Below, one piece after another: positions 8,589 to 16,361 of a DNA stretch of 40,730 nt. This DNA is from Mucilaginibacter sp. GTDB lineage: Bacteria > Bacteroidota > Bacteroidia > Sphingobacteriales > Sphingobacteriaceae. How positions within the stretch are numbered: position 1 is the first letter of the stretch; each line of letters begins with the position of its first letter. Both the position numbers and the translations under genes were made by a program. Location: positions 1-40,730 of the forward strand of contig JAUCSE010000045.1 of assembly GCA_030445275.1 (NCBI GenBank), given 5' to 3'. Below the pieces are notes generated by a model. It was not told the DNA's origin and searched no databases. It saw only the letters and a list, made by a program, of their open reading frames with translations.

Positions 8589-9404
8589 TTATTTGATCAG
8601 GCTTTGATCATTAAGCGGGATACGTATACAAAGTAGATCGCAAACTGCCTTAAGGGTTTTATTGGGTAGGGTGTTTTTGCCTGCCAGAAATAGGTTTGCT
8701 TCTTCGTCACTGCCAATAATAAATGTTAGATGAGAAGGAATCATTCCGAGAATTTCCATCTTAAGTTTAATGACATCCAGAAGAGCGAGTCCCGGCAGCT
8801 CAATATTGGTGGCTTCATAATGCCTGATGAGTGGCAGTAATAAAGCCAGTTCGTCAAATTCAGCTGTATCCGGCTGTGCATCAAATATGCTGATAGCCCT
8901 GTTCAAGGCGTTTTCGTGTTCGGTTTTAGTTTTAAGATCCAGCTCGCTGGCTACATAACCCTCAATTGTAGACGGGAATATTTCTGGGGCTTTGCCTAAA
9001 CGAACATTTTTAAGAGCAACAATTTTACCTTCTACTTCTTTTTTGGAGCTACCTCGGGAAGTAGGGAGGGTGAATGTTACAGGGATTGAAAAGAGGTTAG
9101 GATGTTTGATTCTTAGCTTTTCAATCTCAACGCGCTCATATTCAATTTTAGCTTCCTGGGTTCCCAGCCACACCATATAACCGGTTTTAAGCCATGGATT
9201 AAATTTATATTGGATTGAATAATCGTCTCGGCCTAAACCAAACCATCCGTTTAGCATTCGCTTCATCGGCAGGTTTTTATCTTGCTTAAGCAGATTTTTA
9301 CCTATGTAGTAAGGGAATTCTTTAAGCCAGGTTAAAAAAACGGTTTGCGCTTCGGGGTGTTGATGTATATAATCGGCTATTTTATTTTTGGTAATGAAGT
9401 ACAT
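8589..9404 (-). CDS. HigB-HigA single-chain toxin-antitoxin fusion, paralogue 1
   Basis: 271 residues, not a described gene to my knowledge. Residues 1-95 follow the HigB (PF09907-type, RelE superfamily) pattern: MYFITKNKIADYIHQHPEAQ, then TVFLTWLKEF, a basic middle, and a beta-strand KTGYMVWLGTQEA that matches the HigB end IRxxGTHxEYD. Residues about 96-155 are a linker. Residues 156-264 follow HigA (COG5499, Xre-type): LKTKTEHENALNRAISIFDAQPDTAEFDELALLLPLIRHYE, then LLDVIKLKMEILGM and a helix-turn-helix-like part with FLAGKNTL and LKAVCDLLCIRIPL. The order equals the normal higB-higA operon. The conserved His of the toxin end is Gln83 here, so ribonuclease activity is doubtful. Assignment is by reading, not by a search. 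The neighbour at 9521 is a paralogue. Confidence 0.72.
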   Translation of the reverse strand: MYFITKNKIADYIHQHPEAQTVFLTWLKEFPYYIGKNLLKQDKNLPMKRMLNGWFGLGRDDYSIQYKFNPWLKTGYMVWLGTQEAKIEYERVEIEKLRIKHPNLFSIPVTFTLPTSRGSSKKEVEGKIVALKNVRLGKAPEIFPSTIEGYVASELDLKTKTEHENALNRAISIFDAQPDTAEFDELALLLPLIRHYEATNIELPGLALLDVIKLKMEILGMIPSHLTFIIGSDEEANLFLAGKNTLPNKTLKAVCDLLCIRIPLNDQSLIK

Positions 9405-9420
9405 ATAGCCAAGATAGGAA
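9405..9420 (-). promoter_or_regulatory. Probable promoter -7 box of paralogue 1, leaderless arrangement
   Basis: Read on the minus strand, TATCTTGG (9409-9416) resembles the Bacteroidota -7 box TAnnTTTG, with TTTG (9437-9440) twenty bases upstream as a -33 box. Only four bases separate the -7 box from the ATG, so the transcript would be leaderless or nearly so. The same spacing and the same CTTGGCTATATG around the start recur upstream of the second paralogue, which supports it. Confidence 0.45.
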
Positions 9421-9492
9421 GCTTAAGGCACAAAGCCAAAGGCTTAAAGCTTCTGTTTGCTTTGTGATTTAGGCCTTTAGCTTTCGGCTTTG
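9419..9492. repeat. Family D repeat (AAAGC/GCTTT rich) between the two fusion genes
   Basis: Left half built of AAGCTTAAGGCACAAAGCC and AAAGGCTTAAAGC, right half of GCTTTGTG and AGGCCTTTAGCTTTCGGCTTT; the halves are roughly complementary. A very similar unit lies at 10340-10415, and related ones at 1795-1820, 17682-17724 and 32786-32932. The left edge overlaps the putative -33 box of the gene starting at 9404. Confidence 0.7.
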
Positions 9493-9520
9493 ATATCTAT
9501 GCTGTTTGGTGTGGTTTGTT

Positions 9521-10327
9521 TTAAAAGCGTATCCCAATTACACCGCATGCCGCCTTAAGTGTTTCTTCTGAAAGTTGTTTTTTGCCTGCCAGAAACAGGT
9601 TTACATCATCTTCATTACCAATTACAGGGTTTAAAAGCGGTTTAAGCATATCGAAACTTTTTATTTCATGCCTGATAACGTCGGCCATATCTAATTGGGG
9701 AAGCACAAGTTTGCTATCTTCATAATGTTTTATCAAGGGCAGTAGTAAATTCAACTCATCAAATTCAGGTGTTTCCGGGCGGGCATCAAAAATGGCAATC
9801 GCCCTGTTTAAGGCTTTTTCGTATTCGGCCTTTGTTTTAAAATCCTGATCGCTCTCAATATAAAGCTGTTCGGCAGGTGCCCTCGTTTCTTCATTTGTTT
9901 CAACAATAGTTGAGTTACCATCCAGGCTTATCAATATGCTCCCTGAACTCATCTGTGAGGGAGGCGGCGGAGGTACAAGTTTAATGGTCGTCACTTTGGT
10001 TCTAAACTCTAAGCCCGGGTTTTTGGCCCGTGCTTTTTCAAACTCGGCCCGCGAAAAGGCCTCGCGTTCATCCCGGGAACCGAGCCAGGTAATATACGTG
10101 GTTTTAAGCCAATAGTTGGTGTGGTATTCTATTTGGTATTCGCCATTGTTTAACGGAGAACTGGCCGGAGATAATTCTCCCGGAGATGATCTTTTAATTC
10201 GTCGGGCTATGCTTGGCCCCTCCATATAAGGGAAATCCTTAAGCCATGCCAAAAAGGTTGTTTGCGCCTCGGGGTGCTGCTCAATATAATCGGCTATTTT
10301 ATTCTTAGCAATTAAGTTTATGGTCAT
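9521..10327 (-). CDS. HigB-HigA single-chain toxin-antitoxin fusion, paralogue 2
   Basis: 268 residues with the same layout as its neighbour. Residues 1-93 are HigB-like (LIAKNKIADYIEQHPEAQTTFLAWLKDFPY, then YWLKTTYITWLGSRDE), residues about 94-160 a linker with a run of prolines (VPPPPPSQ), and residues 162-268 HigA-like (FKTKAEYEKALNRAIAIFDARPETPEFDEL, LLLPLIKHYE, ADVIRHEIKSFDML, VNLFLAGKKQLSEETLKAACGVIGIRF). Conservation between the paralogues is strongest at the two ends and low in the linker. Here the toxin-end His is replaced by Arg85. The middle of the toxin part is shorter in hydrophobic residues and Ser/Pro-rich (about 47-60). Function is unknown; an autoregulated DNA-binding protein or a detoxified antitoxin are both possible. 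Confidence 0.72.
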   Translation of the reverse strand: MTINLIAKNKIADYIEQHPEAQTTFLAWLKDFPYMEGPSIARRIKRSSPGELSPASSPLNNGEYQIEYHTNYWLKTTYITWLGSRDEREAFSRAEFEKARAKNPGLEFRTKVTTIKLVPPPPPSQMSSGSILISLDGNSTIVETNEETRAPAEQLYIESDQDFKTKAEYEKALNRAIAIFDARPETPEFDELNLLLPLIKHYEDSKLVLPQLDMADVIRHEIKSFDMLKPLLNPVIGNEDDVNLFLAGKKQLSEETLKAACGVIGIRF

Positions 10328-10362
10328 ATAGCCAAGTTACAAAGCTTAAAGCACAAAGCCAA
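10328..10362 (-). promoter_or_regulatory. Probable promoter of paralogue 2, leaderless arrangement
   Basis: On the minus strand the -7 box TAACTTGG (10332-10339) lies four bases before the ATG, and TTGG (10359-10362) is the -33 candidate with a TTG-N20-TA spacing. It matches the paralogue 1 promoter in position and in the flanking CTTGGCTATATG, indicating that the control region was duplicated with the gene. Confidence 0.45.
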
Positions 10363-10415
10363 TGGCGTAAAGCAAATGGTGGCTTTATGCTTTAGGCCTT
10401 TAGCTTTCAGCTTTA
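10340..10415. repeat. Family D repeat upstream of paralogue 2
   Basis: AAAGCTTAAAGCACAAAGCCAA on the left and GGCTTTATGCTTTAGGCCTT on the right form an imperfect inverted repeat closely related to that at 9419-9492. It ends two bases before the stop codon of the DUF5009 gene, so it may also act as that gene's terminator region. Confidence 0.7.
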
Positions 10416-10417
10416 AA

Positions 10418-11602
10418 CTATATTTTCAACCTGATATTAATTTTATCAAGCAAACCCGTTAGCCATACCATTACAAAGGCAAATATGATGCACTTAATAA
10501 GTCCGCCGGTGCCCTGGCTTAAATATTCCGGGTAACCAATGTTGCTCATTTCATACATGGGGTAAAATAAAAACGGCACAATATAGCAGGTAAAGGTATT
10601 GGTACCAGCGGGTTCAATGATCTTGAACCAGTTGTATTTGTGCTTAAAATCAACCACAAAAATAAATATGGCATACATAATAAGGCTTATACCTGTACAA
10701 ATGAGCACCCATGAAGGGGTATCGCGGGCCTTTGAAATACCACCGCTAAAATAGCGTACAATAAAGCCCATGTTAAACATGATGATGGCTATGAGTATCA
10801 AGGCTGCCCATAACAGTTTGAGTTCATTGTTGGTTTTAAGGCGCATGTACAGTACCGAAACAAACACCCCGGCCATAGTAAAGGCCTGCATGGCACCATT
10901 GCCGGCTATCCATACATATTTTTGCAAGCCGCTTAAAAAATCAAGGAACCCAAAGTGAAAATCGATATTAAAGAACATGAAAAATATCCACGCGGTAGCC
11001 TGTATCCACAAATGCCCGTCTGAATAATAATAAATGAGCGCGCAAACCAGGTACGACCAGCCAATGAGCCCTAATATGCCCCACCAGGTAAAATGCAGCC
11101 AGGTATGCCCCGGATCGCTGGTTTTATATAGTACAGACATGGCTATCAGCAAAACCACGCCAAAGCCCTGCAGCAGGCGGCGTTTAAGATCGGAGGTTTC
11201 TTTGCTGTAATCTAAAAATATAAAGAAGAAACTAAAGGTTACCAGGCTTTCCCAAACGGGTTTGGGTAAAACGGAGGTTACCTCATTATAAGTTTCCATA
11301 TTGGCATGAAAAAAGCCAATGAATATGAGTGCGAACGACCGGCTTACAATGCGCGATAGTAATTTATAATTGCCGCTTTTTAACCTGTTTTGAAATGCAA
11401 ATGGTATAGAAAGACCTACAATAAATAAAAACGCAGGAAAAATAGTATCGGCTAAACCTAAAGCATCAACGTTTTCGCCTGCATGCTTTAGCCAATTCGG
11501 GGTATTTGGAATGCCGTCAAGGTCATTCACAAATATCATCAGAAACATTGTTACAGCGCGGAAGGCATCAATGGAGCGGACTCGACTAAAAAAATCATTC
11601 AT
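10418..11602 (-). CDS. DUF5009 / NagX-like acyltransferase-type membrane protein
   Basis: 394 residues with about ten hydrophobic helices. The N-terminal FSRVRSIDAFRAVTMFLMIFVNDLDGIP followed by LGLADTIFPAFLFIVGLSIPFAF is the signature of the DUF5009 and heparan-alpha-glucosaminide N-acetyltransferase (NagX/HGSNAT) group, in which an Asp and a His on membrane helices handle acetyl-CoA; the WLKHAGENVDALG stretch between the first helices fits. In Bacteroidota such proteins often go with glycan degradation, but no sugar genes are next to it here, so substrate is unknown. It ends inside 82 bases of pdxA on the same strand. Confidence 0.82.
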   Translation of the reverse strand: MNDFFSRVRSIDAFRAVTMFLMIFVNDLDGIPNTPNWLKHAGENVDALGLADTIFPAFLFIVGLSIPFAFQNRLKSGNYKLLSRIVSRSFALIFIGFFHANMETYNEVTSVLPKPVWESLVTFSFFFIFLDYSKETSDLKRRLLQGFGVVLLIAMSVLYKTSDPGHTWLHFTWWGILGLIGWSYLVCALIYYYSDGHLWIQATAWIFFMFFNIDFHFGFLDFLSGLQKYVWIAGNGAMQAFTMAGVFVSVLYMRLKTNNELKLLWAALILIAIIMFNMGFIVRYFSGGISKARDTPSWVLICTGISLIMYAIFIFVVDFKHKYNWFKIIEPAGTNTFTCYIVPFLFYPMYEMSNIGYPEYLSQGTGGLIKCIIFAFVMVWLTGLLDKINIRLKI

Positions 11603-11684
11603 TAAACTTGTAAATGCATTATCTGCGCAAATGTTTTAATTTAACGTTAATTAAATTGAAACATTATTATTACAGAGTTAAAAT

Positions 11685-12740
11685 TTAGTCCCTGTCGCGG
11701 CTTAGCTTGGTAAATACAAGTGGGTTTTCATTAAGCTCTACCGTTTCGCGACGGTGCTTCACAATATGTATGGCAGTAAACAATGCCTCGCGGAATGATA
11801 TTTCTGAAGCCAGGTTTTTGCCGGCTATATCATAGGCTGTTCCATGATCGGGCGAGGTACGTACAAAGTTTAAACCCGCCGTAAAATTAACCCCCGATTC
11901 AAAGGCTATTTGTTTAAAAGGGATAAGTCCCTGGTCGTGATACATAGCCAGTACGGCATCAAACTGTAAATAAGTTCCGTTTGCAAAAAAACCATCGGCC
12001 GAGTATGGGCCAAAAGCCATGATATCATTATTGCGGGCTTCTTCAATGGCCGGTATAATGGTTTCCTTTTCTTCGCTGCCGATAAGACCGTTATCGCTGG
12101 CATGAGGGTTTAGGCCCAGTACCGCTATTTTGGGTTTGCGTATCCAGAAATCATTTTGCAGGCTGTGGTTCATCAGCTTTAATTTGGCCAATATTTTTTC
12201 GCCTGTAATGCTTTCTGCAACCTTGGAAATGGGTATATGGCCAGTAACTACGCCAACTCGTAAGGTATCGCTTACCAGGAACATGAGCGATTCGGCAGCG
12301 CCATCACGTTGCTGTAAATACTCGGTATGGCCCGGAAAGTTAAATTGTTCGCTTTGTATATTATCCTTATTGATAGGTGCAGTTACCAGGGCATCAATAT
12401 AACCTTCTTTTAAATCAAAAGTGGCACGCTCTAATGATAAAAATGCGTATTTGCCGCCTGTTTCTGTAACCACACCGGGTTCAATTTTTACATCCTCTTC
12501 CCAGCAATTGATCATGTTGGGTTTTTTATGCTGCGCCTGCGACGGATCATTGATCACATGAAAATTAAGTTCGCTGATCTGAGTTGCCCGGCGATGAAAT
12601 GATGCTACTTTGGTATGGCCATAAACAATTGGTGTACAATATTCGTAAATATGACTATCAGCAAGGGTTTTAAGAATAATCTCTAATCCAATACCATTTA
12701 CATCCCCAATACTTATCCCTACTTTAATTTTTTCGCTCAT
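11685..12740 (-). CDS. pdxA: 4-hydroxythreonine-4-phosphate dehydrogenase
   Basis: 351 residues. PdxA oxidises 4-phosphohydroxy-L-threonine in the DXP-dependent route to pyridoxal phosphate, using NAD and a divalent metal. The metal-binding histidines are visible as His168 (VTGHIP), His213 (GLNPHASDNG) and His268 (MYHDQGL), with substrate-binding His138 in FPGHTEYL and the GISIGDVNGIGLEI start. It starts divergently from rsmA, 231 bases apart; in many bacteria pdxA and rsmA are neighbours, though usually on one strand. Confidence 0.96.
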   Translation of the reverse strand: MSEKIKVGISIGDVNGIGLEIILKTLADSHIYEYCTPIVYGHTKVASFHRRATQISELNFHVINDPSQAQHKKPNMINCWEEDVKIEPGVVTETGGKYAFLSLERATFDLKEGYIDALVTAPINKDNIQSEQFNFPGHTEYLQQRDGAAESLMFLVSDTLRVGVVTGHIPISKVAESITGEKILAKLKLMNHSLQNDFWIRKPKIAVLGLNPHASDNGLIGSEEKETIIPAIEEARNNDIMAFGPYSADGFFANGTYLQFDAVLAMYHDQGLIPFKQIAFESGVNFTAGLNFVRTSPDHGTAYDIAGKNLASEISFREALFTAIHIVKHRRETVELNENPLVFTKLSRDRD

Positions 12741-12971
12741 TTTATTTATTGATGATTACACTGATTATTGAATGATTCCACCGGGTTTGAGGTGATTTCA
12801 TTGGCGATAACCTGTGAATGTTTTATTAATACTTTGTGGCTCAGGCATTACCTTTTGCCTTTAACCTTTCAGCTTTTACCCGGCTTTTTTACTGCAAATA
12901 AAAGATTTTAAGCTTATAGTTCCCGAATAAAGCACAAATATGCCTTAATTTGCTCAAATATTTGATTAATA
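12741..12971. other. Divergent intergenic region pdxA / rsmA
   Basis: 231 bases between two divergent starts. It contains a short family D-like stretch (CCTTTTGCCTTTAACCTTTCAGCTTTTACC, about 12851-12880) and AT-rich sequence before rsmA. The promoters of both genes must be here, but I see no box good enough to mark. Confidence 0.5.
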
Positions 12972-13751
12972 ATGACGTTAGTAAGGGCAAAAAAACATTT
13001 AGGGCAACATTTTCTTACTGATAAAAATATTGCCGCTAAAATTGTGGACAGCCTGAAACCGGCTGACAGGTATCATCATGTGCTGGAAGTAGGGCCGGGC
13101 ATGGGCATACTATCCGATTTTTTACTACAGAAAAAAGAGTACGAAACCTCGCTGATTGACATTGACGAGGAATCATACCAGTACCTGCAAAAAAAGTATC
13201 CACAGTTGGGCAAACGCCTGATCAATGCCGATTTTTTGGAGATGGATTTTAAAAGTGTGTTTGAAGGGCCCTTTGCTATAATCGGTAATTTCCCGTACAA
13301 TATATCATCCCAAATACTTTTTAAAGTGTTGGATAACAGGCAGGAAGTAGTGGAAGTGGTAGGCATGTTTCAGAAAGAGGTGGCCGAGCGCTGCGCGGCT
13401 AAACCCGGCAGCAAAGAATACGGGATACTGAGTGTGTTTTTGCAGGCTTACTATAAAGTGGAATATTTATTTACGGTGAAAGCTGGTGTTTTTAATCCAC
13501 CGCCTAAAGTATTGTCGGCAGTGATCAGGCTTACCCGCAATGATGCCAGGGAATTGAATTGCGACGAAAAACTATTCTGGCAAATTGTAAAAGCTGGTTT
13601 TAATCAGCGGCGCAAAACCCTGCGCAACGCTATATCATCCCTCATCAACAAAGAAAAAATGACGGATAATACCACACTCGATCTGCGCGCCGAGCGCCTG
13701 AGTGTGGATGATTTTGTGAGATTGACCAATGAGGTAATTGCGGGGAGATAG
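12972..13751 (+). CDS. rsmA: 16S rRNA (adenine(1518)-N(6)/adenine(1519)-N(6))-dimethyltransferase
   Basis: 259 residues. RsmA (KsgA) dimethylates two adjacent adenines in helix 45 of 16S rRNA late in 30S assembly. Motifs seen are KKHLGQHFLTDKNI at the N-terminus, the SAM-binding EVGPGMGILSDFL, the acidic strand end LINADFLEMDF, and the catalytic NFPYNISSQILF. It starts with ATG and is alone on its strand, followed by the family A repeat. Confidence 0.96.
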   Translation: MTLVRAKKHLGQHFLTDKNIAAKIVDSLKPADRYHHVLEVGPGMGILSDFLLQKKEYETSLIDIDEESYQYLQKKYPQLGKRLINADFLEMDFKSVFEGPFAIIGNFPYNISSQILFKVLDNRQEVVEVVGMFQKEVAERCAAKPGSKEYGILSVFLQAYYKVEYLFTVKAGVFNPPPKVLSAVIRLTRNDARELNCDEKLFWQIVKAGFNQRRKTLRNAISSLINKEKMTDNTTLDLRAERLSVDDFVRLTNEVIAGR

Positions 13752-13775
13752 TTCCCTCAATAATAAAATTTAAGA

Positions 13776-13875
13776 GCGTCATTGCGAAGAACGAAGCAAT
13801 CTCTACATAGGCAGATCCGGCATTATTGGTTCGCCCTGTACAGCATAGAGATTGCTTCGTTCTTCGCAATGACGC
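13776..13875. repeat. Family A palindromic repeat, copy 2 (longest perfect arms)
   Basis: A 100-base element with perfect 29-base inverted arms at 13776-13804 and 13847-13875 (outer ends GCGTCATTGCGAAG, inner ends GCAATCTCT). The loop is 42 bases. It lies between the convergent ends of rsmA and the EcsC-like gene and could also work as their terminator. Confidence 0.9.
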
Positions 13876-13908
13876 GTTTTTTTGAAATACGGAATAGCTA
13901 TTTACGCA

Positions 13909-14469
13909 TTACCCTACCTTGATCACCACAGGCTCGCGCTGTAATTTCTTTATAGAATCGGCCATGCGTTTGATGAACAGGTAGTTGGCTGTGCCGCCAA
14001 TTACCGCGCCTACTACGGGTACCAGCCTTTCGGCAGTTCGGGTACCCAGTATCATGAGCAGTTTTTCAGCTATGCCTTCCATCATGGTTTTGGTAATGGC
14101 TATGCCGGCCTCTACTTTAAGGGAGGTAGCTATTAGGCCCATGAAATCCTCAAATTCAATGTGATAACTGCCCTTGTTATAGTACATAATGGCCATAGTA
14201 ACCCTAAACTGTTGGGTTATCAGGTTTATAAAATCAACGGGTATACCTGCAACCAGGGTAATCAAACCGCCACTGCCCGATATAACGCCCGAACCGGCAG
14301 CCATATAAGCACATTGGTTAATAAATTTATCAAGCCCCATGGTATCAACTCCTTTTTTAATTTTGAGCTGGTCAATACGGTCAAATATTTGCTTAAAGCC
14401 GCTGTTAGCCAGCTTTTCGGCCTGGAGTTTTATATCGGAGCGTAGTTTTTTAAACTTTATAATCTTCAT
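13909..14469 (-). CDS. EcsC family protein
   Basis: 186 residues. The central glycine- and alanine-rich hydrophobic stretch (MAAGSGVISGSGGLITLVAGIPVDF) and the C-terminal RLVPVVGAVIGGTANYLFIKRMADSIKK are the two hallmarks of the EcsC family. The molecular role of EcsC-like proteins is not established; the B. subtilis gene lies with an ABC transporter, but none is here. It has no signal peptide and two possible membrane-associating segments. It faces rsmA and is divergent from the dehydrogenase at 14660. Confidence 0.8.
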   Translation of the reverse strand: MKIIKFKKLRSDIKLQAEKLANSGFKQIFDRIDQLKIKKGVDTMGLDKFINQCAYMAAGSGVISGSGGLITLVAGIPVDFINLITQQFRVTMAIMYYNKGSYHIEFEDFMGLIATSLKVEAGIAITKTMMEGIAEKLLMILGTRTAERLVPVVGAVIGGTANYLFIKRMADSIKKLQREPVVIKVG

Positions 14470-14659
14470 TATTTTATTAATTATTGAGGCAGGGATCTCT
14501 CTCTACTCTATCGTATAGTGCTATTCCCGTGCCAATTTGTAAAAACTGCCAAAATGGACAGCTATGGATTTTTATCTACCTAAGTAATGGCATTGCCTTG
14601 ATATAAGTTTCCATAGCATTTTGTAAACTTGCAGTTTATATAAAATTACAGGAAGTAAG

Positions 14660-15586
14660 TTGAAAAATAACATTCTTATTGTTGATGATATCCACCCTAT
14701 ATTTATGGAAATGGCAACTGCCAAAGGTTATCATTGCGATTACAAACCCCTTATAAAAGCCGACGAGGCGATGCAAATAATTGGCGAGTATGCCGGTTTG
14801 GTTATCCGCTCAAAATTTAAGGTTGATAAACAGGTAATAGACACGGGTACAAACCTGCGTTTTGTGGCCCGAGCCGGCGCAGGCATGGATAATATTGATG
14901 AGGCCTATGCTGCCGAAAAAGGTATCGAACTTATCAATGCTCCCGAAGGTAATTCAGATGCGGTGGGTGAACATGCCATCGGGTTACTGCTGTCATTAAT
15001 GAATAATTTAAATAAAGGGGATGCCGAAATACGCGGTGGCAGCTGGCTGCGCGAGGCAAACCGTGGTTATGAGCTTAAAGGTAAAACGGTAGGCATTATT
15101 GGGTACGGTCATATGGGAAGCAGTTTTGCCCGTAAGCTATCGGGTTTCCAGGTTGATGTTATCGCTTATGATAAATATAAAACTGGCTTTAGCGACAGAT
15201 ATGCCCGCGAAGTAAGCATGGAAGATATTGTGAAGCACAGCGATGTGCTGAGCCTGCATATACCTCTAACACCCGAAACAAAGGGCCTGGTTGATGACGA
15301 ATACCTGTTTCACTTTAAAAAGCCTATATTTTTAATAAATACTGCCCGTGGTAAAGCGGTTAAAACCAGTGCAGTACTGAACGCCATAAAACAAGGTAAA
15401 GTTTTAGGTGCCGGGTTAGATGTGTTGGAGATAGAAAAATTCCCCGCCCTGGCCGAGCAGGCATGGTTTGATGAACTGCGCCGAAACGGCAAAGTAATAC
15501 TAAGCCCCCACGTTGCCGGCTGGACATTTGACTCGTACCGTAAGTTGAGCGAAGTGATGGCGGAGAAATTGGTTGATGCGAAATAA
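14660..15586 (+). CDS. D-2-hydroxyacid dehydrogenase (NAD-dependent, phosphoglycerate dehydrogenase-like)
   Basis: 308 residues starting from TTG, with an AGGAAG a few bases before it that could serve as a ribosome binding site; no ATG fits the family N-terminus. The fold is the bilobal D-hydroxyacid dehydrogenase: Rossmann loop GIIGYGHMGSSFA (about 145-157) and the catalytic Arg230 (NTARGKAV), Glu257 (LDVLEIEKF) and His284 (SPHVAGWT). It lacks the C-terminal ACT regulatory domain of the long SerA types. It may be the phosphoglycerate dehydrogenase of serine synthesis or a glyoxylate or hydroxypyruvate reductase; nothing nearby decides. A family C hairpin begins right after the stop. Confidence 0.9.
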   Translation: MKNNILIVDDIHPIFMEMATAKGYHCDYKPLIKADEAMQIIGEYAGLVIRSKFKVDKQVIDTGTNLRFVARAGAGMDNIDEAYAAEKGIELINAPEGNSDAVGEHAIGLLLSLMNNLNKGDAEIRGGSWLREANRGYELKGKTVGIIGYGHMGSSFARKLSGFQVDVIAYDKYKTGFSDRYAREVSMEDIVKHSDVLSLHIPLTPETKGLVDDEYLFHFKKPIFLINTARGKAVKTSAVLNAIKQGKVLGAGLDVLEIEKFPALAEQAWFDELRRNGKVILSPHVAGWTFDSYRKLSEVMAEKLVDAK

Positions 15587-15587
15587 T

Positions 15588-15675
15588 GTGCAAATTTCAA
15601 ATGTGCAGATGCAAAAGAACTGCAAAAGGGTATTGTTAATCATCTGCACATTTGAATTCTGCACACCTGCACATT
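15588..15675. repeat. Family C hairpin after the dehydrogenase gene
   Basis: Perfect 16-base inverted arms, TTCAAATGTGCAGATG at 15596-15611 with 15641-15656, flanked by further outer copies (AATGTGC and GCACATT). It begins two bases after the stop codon. Confidence 0.8.
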
Positions 15676-15682
15676 AAAAAAA

Positions 15683-15715
15683 TTTGGATATTAAAATTTA
15701 AATAACTTATCTTCG
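15683..15715 (+). promoter_or_regulatory. Probable promoter for greA
   Basis: TTTG at 15683-15686, 21 bases, then TATCTTCG at 15708-15715, one base off the Bacteroidota -7 consensus TAnnTTTG. Transcription would start near 15722, directly before the hairpin at 15729. Confidence 0.45.
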
Positions 15716-15728
15716 TTTAATACAAAAG

Positions 15729-15770
15729 CAAGACTATATGGGCCATGCCTACATAGTCTTGTTTGTTTTT
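15729..15770 (+). terminator. Terminator-like hairpin in the greA leader
   Basis: CAAGACTATATGGGC (15729-15743) pairs with GCCTACATAGTCTTG (15747-15761) with 13 of 15 matches and a three-base loop, followed by TTTGTTTTT. As it lies downstream of the probable greA promoter and 87 bases before the ATG, it may be an attenuator in the greA leader; alternatively it simply terminates the dehydrogenase transcript. Confidence 0.6.
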
Positions 15771-15856
15771 ATAGGTCATTGCGTCCTTCTTAAAAAAAGG
15801 GGGGCGGTTTTTTTTGGATGACTAAATTAGAATAAACATTAAATAATTTAAGTGTT

Positions 15857-16330
15857 ATGGCAGAGGTATCATACTTTACCAAAGAGGGTTTAGAAAAATT
15901 AAAAGAAGAATTACAACGGTTAAAAACTACCGGTCGTTCGGACATATCAAAAGCGATAGCCGAGGCCCGGGATAAAGGTGACCTATCTGAAAATGCAGAA
16001 TATGATGCAGCTAAAGAGGCCCAGGGTTTGCACGAGGCTAAAATATCGCAGATGCAGGAAACACTGGCCAATGCCCGCTTGCTTGATGAGTCAAAGCTTG
16101 ATGTATCAAAAGTGCTGGCCTTATCTATAGTTACCATAAAGAACCTTAAAAACGGGGCCACGATGAGCTATCAATTGGTATCAGAAAGCGAAGCTGATAT
16201 GAAAGCAGGTAAAATATCAGTAGCATCGCCTATTGCAAAAGGCTTATTGGGTAAAAAGGTTGGTGAAACAACCGAAATTACCGTACCCGCCGGCAAAATT
16301 GAATTTGAAATACTGGAAATAAGCAGATAA
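15857..16330 (+). CDS. greA: Transcription elongation factor GreA
   Basis: 157 residues, the normal length. GreA enters the RNA polymerase secondary channel and stimulates cleavage of backtracked transcripts. The N-terminal coiled coil (about residues 8-75) carries the acidic tip ARDKGDLSENAEYD with Asp42 and Glu45 that position the catalytic Mg, and the C-terminal FKBP-like domain ends in the typical VPAGKIEFEILEI. A hairpin lies in the leader (15729-15761). Confidence 0.97.
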   Translation: MAEVSYFTKEGLEKLKEELQRLKTTGRSDISKAIAEARDKGDLSENAEYDAAKEAQGLHEAKISQMQETLANARLLDESKLDVSKVLALSIVTIKNLKNGATMSYQLVSESEADMKAGKISVASPIAKGLLGKKVGETTEITVPAGKIEFEILEISR

Positions 16331-16361
16331 GTTTATTTTTTGTCTGAACCTTGATTCACAC

